From an uncultured Clostridia bacterium (GTDB taxonomy: Bacteria; Bacillota; Clostridia; Oscillospirales; Acutalibacteraceae): a stretch of 12,303 bases of DNA. The stretch is from assembly GCA_937880805.1 (NCBI GenBank), contig CALGRR010000055.1, positions 1 through 12,303 of the forward strand, read 5' to 3'. The notes beneath the pieces were generated by a model. That model was not told the origin of the DNA. It saw only the letters and a program-made list of their open reading frames with translations, and searched no databases. Below, piece by piece: positions 1 to 6,846 of this stretch (its first letter is position 1; the number at the start of each line of letters is the position of its first letter). Made by a program: the position numbers and the translations under genes.

Positions 1-4
1 TAGT

Positions 5-46
5 GCCCTTATAGGGCTTAATCAAGCCTCCGGCTTAGCCGGAGGT
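5..46. repeat. Two tandem hairpins, palindromic intergenic sequence
   Basis: Two inverted repeats lie next to each other. GCCCT/AGGGC (5-9 and 13-17) has a 3-base loop. CCTCCGGC/GCCGGAGG (27-34 and 38-45) is perfect around the loop TTA. The second is GC-rich in AT-rich surroundings and is not followed by a T-run, so it is not a classic terminator. It could be the 3' end of an upstream transcript or a dispersed extragenic palindromic repeat; a single copy cannot decide this. Confidence 0.45.
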
Positions 47-92
47 CCTGACTTAATGTTGCAAAAAATTCATTGTTTTTTCGGTTTCCCTA

Positions 93-121
93 TTGAATTT
101 TTCAGTAATATGGTGTAAAAT
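93..121 (+). promoter_or_regulatory. Promoter of the DAHP synthase gene
   Basis: TTGAAT at 93-98 and TAAAAT at 116-121 are separated by exactly 17 bp, a good vegetative (SigA-type) promoter. Transcription would begin near 128 and give a leader of about 28 nt before the ATG at 156. No T-box or other leader structure fits in that length. Confidence 0.6.
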
Positions 122-155
122 TTCGCTTATATTTTAAAACAAAGAAGTGACATTT

Positions 156-1184
156 ATGAGTATGGTTTTTGAAAGAAAGCTCCCTATTCCGCAGGAGGTA
201 AAGGAGCAGTATCCTTTAACCTATGAGCTTGAAAACATTGTTAATAAAAGAGCGATTGAGCTTAAGGATATTTTTGAAGGCAAAAACGATAAGCTTGTTC
301 TTATAATCGGCCCCTGCTCGGCAGATAATGAAGACAGCGTTATTGATTATATTTCACGCCTTCGTACCGTTCAGGATAAGGTAAGCGATAGAATATTTAT
401 CGTTCCCAGAATTTATACCAATAAGCCCAGAACAACGGGTGACGGATACAAGGGTATGCTTCATCAGCCCAATCCCAACGAAAAGCCCGATATGTATAAG
501 GGCATTGTTGCCATCAGAGAGCTTCATATGAGAGCACTCAAGGAAACAGGTTTTTCTTGTGCCGATGAGATGCTTTACCCTGAAAACTACAGGTATCTGA
601 GCGATATTCTCGGCTATGTTGCAATCGGTGCACGCTCGGTTGAAAATCAGCAGCACAGACTTGTTTCCAGCGGCATTGAAATTCCCGTTGGTATGAAGAA
701 TCCCACAAGCGGCGATATTTCGGTTATGATGAATTCAATCACCGCCGCACAGCATAAGCACACATTTATTTACCGCGGTTGGGAGGTTCATTCAGAGGGA
801 AACCCCCACGCACACGCAATTCTCAGAGGATATGTCAATAAGCACGGTCAGTCGCTTCCCAACTATCACTATGAAGACCTTGTTCATCTTGCTCAGGTTT
901 ATGCCGAAAGCTCTCTTGCAAACCCTGCCGTTATTGTTGACACAAATCACGCAAACTCGGGCAAAAAGTATCTTGAGCAGGTGAGAATTGCAAAAGAGGT
1001 TCTTCACAGCTGCCGCCACGATGCCGATGTTAAAAAGATTGTCAAAGGCTTTATGATTGAAAGCTACATAGAAGACGGTGCACAGAAAATCGGCGAATGC
1101 GTTTACGGTAAGTCGATAACAGACCCCTGCCTTGGCTGGGAGAAAACAGAAAAGCTTATTTACGATATAGCAGATTTGCTTTGA
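156..1184 (+). CDS. aroF: 3-deoxy-7-phosphoheptulonate (DAHP) synthase, class I
   Basis: Cytosolic enzyme that condenses phosphoenolpyruvate with erythrose 4-phosphate, the first committed step of the shikimate pathway to aromatic amino acids. The 342-residue protein matches the AroF/AroG/AroH family along its whole length. It has GPCS at 52-55, KPRTT at 90-94, GARSVENQQHR at 158-168, the HANS motif near 265-268 and GKSITDPCLGWE at 318-329. These segments carry the substrate- and metal-binding residues of class I enzymes. The ATG at 156 is preferred; a GTG at 147 or an ATG at 162 is possible because the Shine-Dalgarno sequence is weak. The gene appears monocistronic, with its own promoter and a terminator directly behind it. 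The symbol is family-level: the sequence alone does not say which amino acid, if any, inhibits it. Confidence 0.95.
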   Translation: MSMVFERKLPIPQEVKEQYPLTYELENIVNKRAIELKDIFEGKNDKLVLIIGPCSADNEDSVIDYISRLRTVQDKVSDRIFIVPRIYTNKPRTTGDGYKGMLHQPNPNEKPDMYKGIVAIRELHMRALKETGFSCADEMLYPENYRYLSDILGYVAIGARSVENQQHRLVSSGIEIPVGMKNPTSGDISVMMNSITAAQHKHTFIYRGWEVHSEGNPHAHAILRGYVNKHGQSLPNYHYEDLVHLAQVYAESSLANPAVIVDTNHANSGKKYLEQVRIAKEVLHSCRHDADVKKIVKGFMIESYIEDGAQKIGECVYGKSITDPCLGWEKTEKLIYDIADLL

Positions 1185-1192
1185 TAAAAACC

Positions 1193-1230
1193 AATCCCTT
1201 TTGCGGTATTTTCCGCAAAAGGGATTTTTT
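1193..1230. terminator. Rho-independent terminator, DAHP synthase gene
   Basis: A perfect 14-bp stem (AATCCCTTTTGCGG at 1193-1206, its complement at 1213-1226) with a 6-base loop runs into six T's. It sits between two genes that face each other. The A-rich bases before it could also let it stop the minus-strand yolD-like transcript, although that U-tract is interrupted. Confidence 0.9.
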
Positions 1231-1543
1231 AATATACTGTTTCTATCTCATAAATATCCTCAAATAATATGTGGGTTTTATTAACCGTAAGAGTGCGGAA
1301 AACAAAATCTATGCAAAAAATTCTTCCCTCAACCGTTTCATATGAATCGGTAAGATAATGTTTTATTTTTACGAACATACCTTTTTTCAAAGAAAATATT
1401 TTTTCGTTAAGAATCCGGTTTTCCTCATCGGAGCGTTCGCGGCGGGGCTCGGCAATGTGCTCTCTTTCTTCCACAAGGTCATAGAAGCCCGTAAGAGCCG
1501 CAAAGGGCATAAACTGTTTCGCTCTGTCTGATTTTTCTTCCAT
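1229..1543 (-). CDS. YolD-like protein
   Basis: A 104-residue protein with the hallmark YolD-like N-terminus, DRAKQFMPFAALTGF at about residues 6-20, then a charged linker and a beta-rich C-terminal half. YolD-like proteins are commonly encoded beside Y-family (UvrX/UmuC-like) polymerases in Firmicutes. Their biochemical role is not well established; a part in the SOS mutagenesis response is inferred from that association. The start at 1543 is chosen because a full AAAGGAGGT sits 7 nt upstream; the frame stays open to 1579, but those codons overlap the ribosome binding site. Oddly, its usual partner polymerase lies 1.1 kb away on the same strand, with an opposite-strand fucosidase gene and a terminator between them, so the two cannot easily share one transcript. 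Confidence 0.85.
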   Translation of the reverse strand: MEEKSDRAKQFMPFAALTGFYDLVEEREHIAEPRRERSDEENRILNEKIFSLKKGMFVKIKHYLTDSYETVEGRIFCIDFVFRTLTVNKTHILFEDIYEIETVY

Positions 1544-1561
1544 TAAAGCAACCTCCTTTGC

Positions 1562-1590
1562 TTGACAAAACGCGGACACAATTATATTAT
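1562..1590 (+). promoter_or_regulatory. Promoter of the fucosidase gene
   Basis: Consensus TTGACA at 1562-1567, a 17-bp spacer and TATTAT at 1585-1590. The -35 box lies next to the Shine-Dalgarno sequence of the divergent yolD-like gene. Transcription would start near 1597, about 24 nt before the ATG. No obvious operator palindrome is seen beside it, so expression may be constitutive. Confidence 0.75.
1581..1586 (-). promoter_or_regulatory. Possible -10 box of the yolD-like gene
   Basis: On the minus strand these bases read TATAAT, about 38 bp upstream of the chosen start. The expected -35 region (near 1604-1609, CCTTTC) is poor, so this is tentative. The box shares bases with the plus-strand -10 element of the fucosidase gene. 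Confidence 0.3.
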
Positions 1591-1620
1591 GGATTTAATA
1601 ACAGAAAGGATTTTTTTGAT

Positions 1621-2619
1621 ATGAATAACAGAGAATGGTTTAAATCCGCAGAATACGGAATGATGGCTCATTGGGGGCTTTATTCCCTGCTCGGCGGTGA
1701 ATATAAAGGCAGAAGAGTGCGTGATTACGCCGAATGGATTCAGAGCTTTATGGCAATTCCCAATGCCGAATATGAGAGCCTTGCAAAAATATTCAATCCG
1801 ATTTATTTCAATGCCGATGAATGGATTCGCCTTGCAAAGGATTGCGGAATGCAATATTTTGTTTTCACCTCAAAGCATCACGACGGCTTTGCAATGTTCA
1901 GATCAAAAGCAGATTCATTTAATATTGTTGACGCTTCTCCGTTTGGCAGAGATGTTGTTGCCGAGCTCGGCGAGGCTTGCTATAAGCACGGGCTTAAATT
2001 CGGGCTTTATTATTCGCAGGAGCTTGACTGGCATCATCCTCACGCCAATTTAACGGGCTGCTCGGGCTCTTCCTGGGATAATAACTGGGATTATCCCGAA
2101 AGAGATAAAAAGGATTTCTCAATCTGCTTTGAAGAAAAAATCAAGCCGCAGGTAAAAGAAATTCTCACGGGTTACGGGGATTTGTGCCTTATATGGTTTG
2201 ATGTGCCTCACACAATAACAAAAGAGCAAAGCCTTGAGCTTAACCGGCTTGTTAAAGAATATCAGCCCGATTGCCTTATAAATTCAAGAATAGGCAACGG
2301 TGCATATGATTATGTGTCACTCGGCGATAACGAATATCCCACCGAATTCAAAGAGGAAACAGACGGAGATATGAACCGTATTGACGGCTTTAAATATTCT
2401 CCCTACGGACTTTATGAAACAGCGGGAACGCTCAACAGCTCGTGGGGCTATAAATATTATGACCAGAATTGGATTAAACCCGAAGAGATTGCCGAAAGAA
2501 GAGCAAGGCTTAACGGTCTTGGCATAAACTATCTTCTTAATATCGGCCCCGACGGTCTGGGAAGAATTCTTTCTTTTTCTGTTGAAGCACTTCGTAACGC
2601 AACGGAACTTATGAAATAA
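1621..2619 (+). CDS. GH29 alpha-L-fucosidase
   Basis: Retaining glycosidase expected to release alpha-L-fucose from glycans. The 332-residue protein has the GH29 (beta/alpha)8 barrel signatures: EYGMMAHWGLYSL near 11-23, FTSKHHDGFAMF near 82-93, GLYYS near 128-132 and the strand ending IWFD, where Asp194 aligns with the family nucleophile. NIGPDGLG lies near the C-terminus. No signal peptide is visible, so it probably acts in the cytoplasm on imported oligosaccharides. It is shorter than typical 400-600 residue members and ends soon after the barrel, so the usual C-terminal beta-sandwich is absent. The acid/base residue is poorly conserved in this family and I cannot name it. The start at 1621 follows AGAAAGGA by 10 nt. 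The gene is a single unit with its own promoter and terminator. Confidence 0.88.
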   Translation: MNNREWFKSAEYGMMAHWGLYSLLGGEYKGRRVRDYAEWIQSFMAIPNAEYESLAKIFNPIYFNADEWIRLAKDCGMQYFVFTSKHHDGFAMFRSKADSFNIVDASPFGRDVVAELGEACYKHGLKFGLYYSQELDWHHPHANLTGCSGSSWDNNWDYPERDKKDFSICFEEKIKPQVKEILTGYGDLCLIWFDVPHTITKEQSLELNRLVKEYQPDCLINSRIGNGAYDYVSLGDNEYPTEFKEETDGDMNRIDGFKYSPYGLYETAGTLNSSWGYKYYDQNWIKPEEIAERRARLNGLGINYLLNIGPDGLGRILSFSVEALRNATELMK

Positions 2620-2626
2620 CACACTT

Positions 2627-2655
2627 AAAAAGACACAGACCGCTGTGTCTTTTTT
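2627..2655. terminator. Bidirectional terminator between fucosidase and polymerase genes
   Basis: AAAAAGACACAG (2627-2638) and its exact complement (2643-2654) flank a 4-base loop. A-run and T-run are symmetric, so it should terminate transcription from both converging genes. It overlaps the polymerase stop codon. Confidence 0.9.
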
Positions 2656-3913
2656 ATTCTCCGTTATGTCCGCCTATGAGCTTGTTTCTTGTTCTCGCAG
2701 TTCCCTTCTCCGTGTAGCTTATTCCTTTAAGAACGGCATTTTTGCCGTATTTGTTTTTGATTGAAATGATTGCCTGCTGAAGATGCTTTTCTTTTTCTTC
2801 AGCCTCATAATCGGTAAAAAAAGTTATGCTTGCCATTGAGTCATCCTGAAGATTGTTAAGACCTATTCCGATTTTTCTTATAGGAAAATTTTTGAGCGTT
2901 GTTTCCAGGTAAAGCTCTTCAAAATAACTCATAAGCTTCTTATATGAGTTTGTGAATTCGCCGATTTTTCTTGTGCCTCCCGTGGATTTTGCAACATCCT
3001 TTGAGTATCCGATATAAAGCGAAATTGAGTCCGTAACAAGCCTTTTCTCAACCAATTCCAGAACCTGCTTATCAACCATTTCCTTGAGCACAAGCAGGGC
3101 ATCATTGCTGTTATAATCCTCAAAAAGTATCTGGCTGTGTGAGAGTGAGGTGCTTTTGGGTTTGAAGGACTGAATATCCTTTATTGTGCAGGGCTCAATT
3201 CCGTTTGCGTGCTCAATAAGATGCTTTGCGTTTACTCCGAATTCTTTGTAAAGAAGCTTTTCGGGTAATTCCGTAACGCCTTTAAGGTCAAAAACTCCGT
3301 ATTTTTCAAGCCTTTTTGCGGTTCCTCTGCCAACATTCCATATATCCGTTATGGGCTGATGAAGCTGAACGGTGCGTCTGAATTCCTCTTCATTAAGGCA
3401 GCCTATGTGGTCATCGGTATGCTTTGCGGTAATGTCAAGTGCAACCTTTGCAAGAAAAAGGTTTGTTCCGATGCCCGCAGCGGCACATATTCCCGTTTTC
3501 TCAAAAACCGCATCTATCAGCATAACCGCCATCTCTTTCGGTGTTTTGCGATACATTTTAAGATACTGCGTAACATCAATAAAGCATTCGTCAATGGAAT
3601 AAACGTGAATATCCTCGGGGCTGATATATTGAAGATAAACCGAGTAAATGTCTGCGGAAATCTCCATATACCGTTTCATACGGGGCAGGGCGGTGATATA
3701 TTCAACGCTTTTGGGAATTTCAAAAACACGGCAGCGGTTATGAATTCCGAGAGCCTTCATAGCGGGCGAAATTGCGAGGCAGATAGCACCGCTTCCTCTT
3801 GAAGGGTCGGCAACAACAAGGTTTGCCTTAAAAGGGTCAAGCCCTCTGTCAACACATTCAACCGAAGCAAAAAAGCTTTTGAGGTCAATGCAAAGATATG
3901 CCCGTTCTGCCAT
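2654..3913 (-). CDS. Y-family DNA polymerase, UvrX/UmuC-like
   Basis: Translesion DNA polymerase of the DinB/UmuC superfamily, 419 residues. The catalytic metal ligands are all present: Asp10 in LCIDLKSFFASVE, and Asp108 and Glu109 in YSIDECFID. A palm/fingers region (to about 170) is followed by a helix-hairpin-helix thumb (DIWNVGRGTAKRLEKYG) and a little-finger domain (about 250-400). The sequence is closest in style to Bacillus UvrX/YqjW rather than the replicative-clamp type DinB, which fits the YolD-like gene nearby. The ATG at 3913 follows a GGAAAGGG ribosome site; an upstream ATG at 3955 overlaps the -10 box region and is unlikely. A TTGAAA-N17-TATAAT promoter and a LexA box upstream indicate induction by DNA damage. 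Confidence 0.93.
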   Translation of the reverse strand: MAERAYLCIDLKSFFASVECVDRGLDPFKANLVVADPSRGSGAICLAISPAMKALGIHNRCRVFEIPKSVEYITALPRMKRYMEISADIYSVYLQYISPEDIHVYSIDECFIDVTQYLKMYRKTPKEMAVMLIDAVFEKTGICAAAGIGTNLFLAKVALDITAKHTDDHIGCLNEEEFRRTVQLHQPITDIWNVGRGTAKRLEKYGVFDLKGVTELPEKLLYKEFGVNAKHLIEHANGIEPCTIKDIQSFKPKSTSLSHSQILFEDYNSNDALLVLKEMVDKQVLELVEKRLVTDSISLYIGYSKDVAKSTGGTRKIGEFTNSYKKLMSYFEELYLETTLKNFPIRKIGIGLNNLQDDSMASITFFTDYEAEEKEKHLQQAIISIKNKYGKNAVLKGISYTEKGTARTRNKLIGGHNGE

Positions 3914-3946
3914 TGAAACGCACCCTTTCCTGAAATTCACAACCGT

Positions 3947-3975
3947 ATTATACACCCATAAAACTGAAATTTCAA
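3947..3975 (-). promoter_or_regulatory. Promoter of the Y-family polymerase gene
   Basis: Read on the minus strand: TTGAAA (3975-3970), a 17-bp spacer and a perfect TATAAT (3952-3947). Transcription would start near 3940, giving a leader of about 27 nt. Confidence 0.8.
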
Positions 3976-3983
3976 TAGAAAAT

Positions 3984-3996
3984 CGAACAAATGTTC
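3984..3996. promoter_or_regulatory. LexA (SOS) box
   Basis: CGAACAAATGTTC matches the Gram-positive LexA/DinR operator CGAACRNRYGTTYC at every position covered; only the following base (A, not C) departs. Its edge is 8 bp upstream of the polymerase -35 box, centred near -50. That is within reach of bound RNA polymerase and consistent with LexA control. It lies in the divergent region shared with the small gene at 4109. Confidence 0.8.
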
Positions 3997-4049
3997 AGAA
4001 AATTTTTGAAGAATAGAAAACATTATACACATATGCATATCTTTGCCTA

Positions 4050-4078
4050 TTGATAAAAACTGCCGTATATGGTAAAAT
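4050..4078 (+). promoter_or_regulatory. Promoter of the 50-residue small protein gene
   Basis: TTGATA at 4050-4055 and TAAAAT at 4073-4078 with 17-bp spacing; start near 4085. A 10-bp perfect palindrome ATATGCATAT at 4031-4040 lies 9 bp upstream of the -35 box and could be a regulator site, though AT-rich palindromes of this length also occur by chance. Confidence 0.65.
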
Positions 4079-4108
4079 TAATTCACAAAACAACGGAGGT
4101 GGATTAAA

Positions 4109-4261
4109 ATGATGGCAATTATTGCTATGCTCAGCGATATTCCCTATTACATCGCAGAAATCATTTCAAAGCTTACCGGTGCAGATGTATCAGCTTTTCT
4201 TGATGCTTTCAGCGGCGGTTTCGCAAAAGTAATCGAGCTTGTTGAAAACCTTCTCGGTTAA
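4109..4261 (+). CDS. Small 50-residue amphipathic protein, unknown function
   Basis: An open frame of 50 codons. The protein begins MMAIIAMLSDIPYY and ends VIELVENLLG. It has a hydrophobic N-terminus, then two stretches with hydrophobic residues every 3-4 positions, suggesting amphipathic helices broken by a central SGG (about 35-37). Six acidic and two lysine residues give a net charge near -4; there is no cysteine, signal peptidase site or clear membrane span. It is supported as a real gene by a promoter with ideal spacing, GGAGG 9 nt before the ATG, and a strong terminator 15 nt after the stop. I do not recognise the family. A membrane-surface peptide, a toxin-like peptide or a secreted leaderless peptide are all possible; nothing here decides between them. 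Confidence 0.75.
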   Translation: MMAIIAMLSDIPYYIAEIISKLTGADVSAFLDAFSGGFAKVIELVENLLG

Positions 4262-4275
4262 TAATGAAGAAACAA

Positions 4276-4312
4276 AAAAACTGCGTATCGGTTTTTCCGA
4301 TACGCAGTTTTT
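4276..4312. terminator. Bidirectional terminator between small gene and melA
   Basis: A perfect 16-bp stem, AAAAACTGCGTATCGG (4276-4291) with its complement (4297-4312), and a 5-T loop. A-run on the left and T-run on the right make it work for the small gene (plus) and the melA operon (minus). Confidence 0.92.
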
Positions 4313-4322
4313 GCATAATAAC

Positions 4323-5645
4323 TTATTTATATTCCGCCATAAATTCGCCGTGAGCTTCAATAAGCTCATCAACCATAGCCTTGATTTCATCAATCGAAAG
4401 CTCGGCTGCGGTGTGAGGCTCAAGCATTGCCGCCATATAAATATCTTCTCTCTTCTGAGTAACGGCAGCCTGAATTGTAAGAAGCTGAGCGTTGATATTC
4501 GTCTGGTTCATTGCCGCAAGCTGAACGGGGAGCTTGCCTACGTGGCAGGGATGAATTCCGTTGCCGTCGATAAGGCAGGGCACTTCAACGCAGGCATCTG
4601 CGGGAAGGTTATCGATAAGACCGGTGTTGAGAACATTGCCGCCGATTTTGTAGGGGCCGCCGGTAACGAGAGCTTCCATTATGTATGAAGCATATTCGCC
4701 CGAACGCTCGTGGGTAATCTGGCCGTTATCAAGAATTCTTTCTTTTTCAGCCTTCCAGCCTGCAATCTGATTTACGCAGCGGCGGGGGTATTCGTCAAGA
4801 GGAATGTTGTATCTTTCGATAAGCTCGGGATATTTTGATTTGATATAGAAGCAGTTATATTCGGAATTGTGCTCGCTGGATTCGGTGCAGTAATATCCGA
4901 AATTTTTGATATATTCAAATCTTACCATATCGCTGTGCTTTTCGTTTGCATTCATTTCTGCAGCTCTTCTGCGAATTTCGGGATAGAGGTCGTTGCCGTT
5001 CTTATCCTGAATTTCAAGCAGCCAGCCCATATGGTTAATGCCTGCGATAAGCTCTTTTCTGCCTTCAAGTTTATCCTCCATACCCAAACGGTTGAGCAAA
5101 TCTCTTGAGCAGCTCTGAACGCTGTGGCAAAGACCGATTGTTTTAACCTTTGTGTATCTCTGCATATAGCCGGTGAGAATCGCCATCGGATTTGTGTAGT
5201 TGAGGAACCACGCATTCGGGCAAACCTCTTCCATATCTCTTGCAAAATCGCGAAGAACGGGAATCGTGCGAAGACCTCTCATAATGCCGCCGATGCCGAG
5301 TGTATCGGCTATAGTCTGGCGAAGACCGTATTTTTTGGGCACTTCAAAGTCGATTATTGTGCAGGGGTCATAAAGACCAACCTGAATTGCGTTAACAACA
5401 AAATCTGCACCTCTGAGTGCATCTTTTCTGTTTTCAACACCGCAGTATTTTTCGATTTTGCAGCGGCCTTCATTAATGTTTTTATTAAGAGCACTGAGAA
5501 TTATGTAGCTGTCTTCAAGTCTTTCTTCATCGATGTCATAAAGAGCGATAGTGCTTTCTCGAAGGCAAGGGGTGCACATACAGTCACCTATAACGTTTCT
5601 TACGAAAACGGTGCTGCCTGCACCCATAAAGGTGATTTTAGGCAT
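4323..5645 (-). CDS. melA: GH4 alpha-galactosidase (melibiase)
   Basis: NAD+- and Mn2+-dependent glycosidase that cleaves alpha-galactosides such as melibiose or raffinose-type sugars by a redox-assisted elimination. The 440-residue protein resembles E. coli MelA from end to end. It has the Rossmann GAGS at 8-11, DTLGIGGIMRGLRTIP at 114-129, NYTNPMA at 149-155, GLCHSVQ at 171-177 (Cys173 and His174 fit the metal site), AGINHMGW at 201-208 and CTESSEHNSEY further on. The CHSV metal motif is typical of the alpha-galactosidase branch rather than of 6-phospho-glycosidases. AGAGGAGAG precedes the ATG at 5645. It is the last gene of a three-gene operon, 20 bp after fucO. It is cytosolic, so an importer, not seen here, must supply the substrate. 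Confidence 0.93.
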   Translation of the reverse strand: MPKITFMGAGSTVFVRNVIGDCMCTPCLRESTIALYDIDEERLEDSYIILSALNKNINEGRCKIEKYCGVENRKDALRGADFVVNAIQVGLYDPCTIIDFEVPKKYGLRQTIADTLGIGGIMRGLRTIPVLRDFARDMEEVCPNAWFLNYTNPMAILTGYMQRYTKVKTIGLCHSVQSCSRDLLNRLGMEDKLEGRKELIAGINHMGWLLEIQDKNGNDLYPEIRRRAAEMNANEKHSDMVRFEYIKNFGYYCTESSEHNSEYNCFYIKSKYPELIERYNIPLDEYPRRCVNQIAGWKAEKERILDNGQITHERSGEYASYIMEALVTGGPYKIGGNVLNTGLIDNLPADACVEVPCLIDGNGIHPCHVGKLPVQLAAMNQTNINAQLLTIQAAVTQKREDIYMAAMLEPHTAAELSIDEIKAMVDELIEAHGEFMAEYK

Positions 5646-5665
5646 AATAACTCTCCTCTGTTTTT

Positions 5666-6814
5666 TTACATAAGTGAATTGTAAAGAGCTGTGATTTCTT
5701 CAACGCTGGTATCTCTGGGGTTGCCGGGGCGGCAGGCATCATCAAATGCCGACTGTGCAAGGAAGGGAATGTCCTCTGCCTTAACAATTTCCTTAAGGTC
5801 AGCGGGAATGCCAACATCAGCAGAAAGCTGCTTAACGGCATCAACGGCAGCCTTTCTTGCATCTTCAAGGCTCATTGCGTCAACGCCTTCAACGCCCATT
5901 GCCTTTGCGATGTCACGGTATTTTTCGCCCGTTGCGGGAGCATTATATTCCATAACTGTGGGAAGAATGATTGCGTTTGCAACGCCGTGAGGTGTGTCAT
6001 AAACAGCACCGAGGGGATGAGCCATCGAGTGAACAATGCCAAGACCTACGTTTGAGAAGCCCATACCTGCGATATACTGACCGAGTGCCATACCCTCTCT
6101 GCCTTCTGCTGTGTTTTCAACAGCACCGCGAAGGCTCTTTGCGATGATTTCGATTGCCTTGATGTGGAACATATCGCTCATTTCCCAAGCACCCTTGGTG
6201 ATATAGCCTTCAATTGCGTGGGTAAGAGCATCCATACCGGTTGCAGCGGTGAGACCCTTGGGCATTGAAGCCATCATTTCGGGGTCAACAACTGCAACAA
6301 CGGGAATATCGTGAACGTCAACACAAACCATCTTGCGGTTCTTTGCAGCATCGGTGATAACATAGTTGATTGTTACCTCTGCTGCTGTGCCTGCGGTTGT
6401 GGGAACAGCAATGATGGGAACGCACTTATTCTTTGTGGGAGCAACGCCCTCAAGCGAAACAACATCGGCAAATTCGGGGTTTGTGATGATGATACCGATT
6501 GCCTTTGCCGTGTCCATTGATGAGCCGCCGCCGATAGCAACGATGCAGTCTGCACCGCTTGCCTTGAAAGCTGCAACGCCGGTCTGAACATTTTCGATTG
6601 TGGGATTTGCCTTGATTTCGCTGTAAATCTCATAGGGAATTTCAGCAGCATCAAGAATGTCGGTAACCTTCTTTGTTACGCCGAATTTGATAAGGTCGGG
6701 GTCAGAGCAAACGAAGCATTTTTTGAAGCCTCTGCCCTGAACTTCAGCTGCAATTTCTTTAATTGCACCCGCACCGTGGTAAGATGTTTCGTTTAATACA
6801 AATCTGTTGGCCAT
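5666..6814 (-). CDS. fucO: Lactaldehyde reductase (1,2-propanediol oxidoreductase)
   Basis: Iron-containing group III alcohol dehydrogenase, 382 residues. It is very similar to E. coli FucO, including MANR at the start, the segment AGTAAEVTINYVITD (141-155) and NVGLGIVHSMAHPLGA (255-270). It reduces L-lactaldehyde to 1,2-propanediol with NADH, regenerating NAD+ during anaerobic fucose or rhamnose breakdown. The metal ligands are in place: Asp195, His199, His262 and His276; the nucleotide site GGGS is at 95-98. AGGAGGT lies 7 nt before the start. It stands between a GH43-like gene (32 bp upstream) and melA (20 bp downstream). No fucose isomerase, kinase or aldolase is in the window, so the lactaldehyde must come from genes elsewhere. 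A related diol or alcohol substrate cannot be excluded. Confidence 0.92.
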   Translation of the reverse strand: MANRFVLNETSYHGAGAIKEIAAEVQGRGFKKCFVCSDPDLIKFGVTKKVTDILDAAEIPYEIYSEIKANPTIENVQTGVAAFKASGADCIVAIGGGSSMDTAKAIGIIITNPEFADVVSLEGVAPTKNKCVPIIAVPTTAGTAAEVTINYVITDAAKNRKMVCVDVHDIPVVAVVDPEMMASMPKGLTAATGMDALTHAIEGYITKGAWEMSDMFHIKAIEIIAKSLRGAVENTAEGREGMALGQYIAGMGFSNVGLGIVHSMAHPLGAVYDTPHGVANAIILPTVMEYNAPATGEKYRDIAKAMGVEGVDAMSLEDARKAAVDAVKQLSADVGIPADLKEIVKAEDIPFLAQSAFDDACRPGNPRDTSVEEITALYNSLM

Positions 6815-6846
6815 TGGAAAAACCTCCTGTTATATAAATAATTTGT

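Noticed and set aside
3359..3802. 147-codon plus-strand frame opposite the Y-family polymerase
   Set aside because: Antisense shadow of a conserved gene with no expression signals.
4239..4688. 149-codon plus-strand frame starting inside the small gene and running opposite melA
   Set aside because: It crosses the strong terminator at 4276-4312, has no ribosome site, and is explained by melA on the other strand.
5124..5684. Long 186-codon plus-strand frame opposite melA
   Set aside because: It lies entirely opposite a confidently identified gene, has no ribosome site or family-like sequence, and arises from the codon bias of melA.
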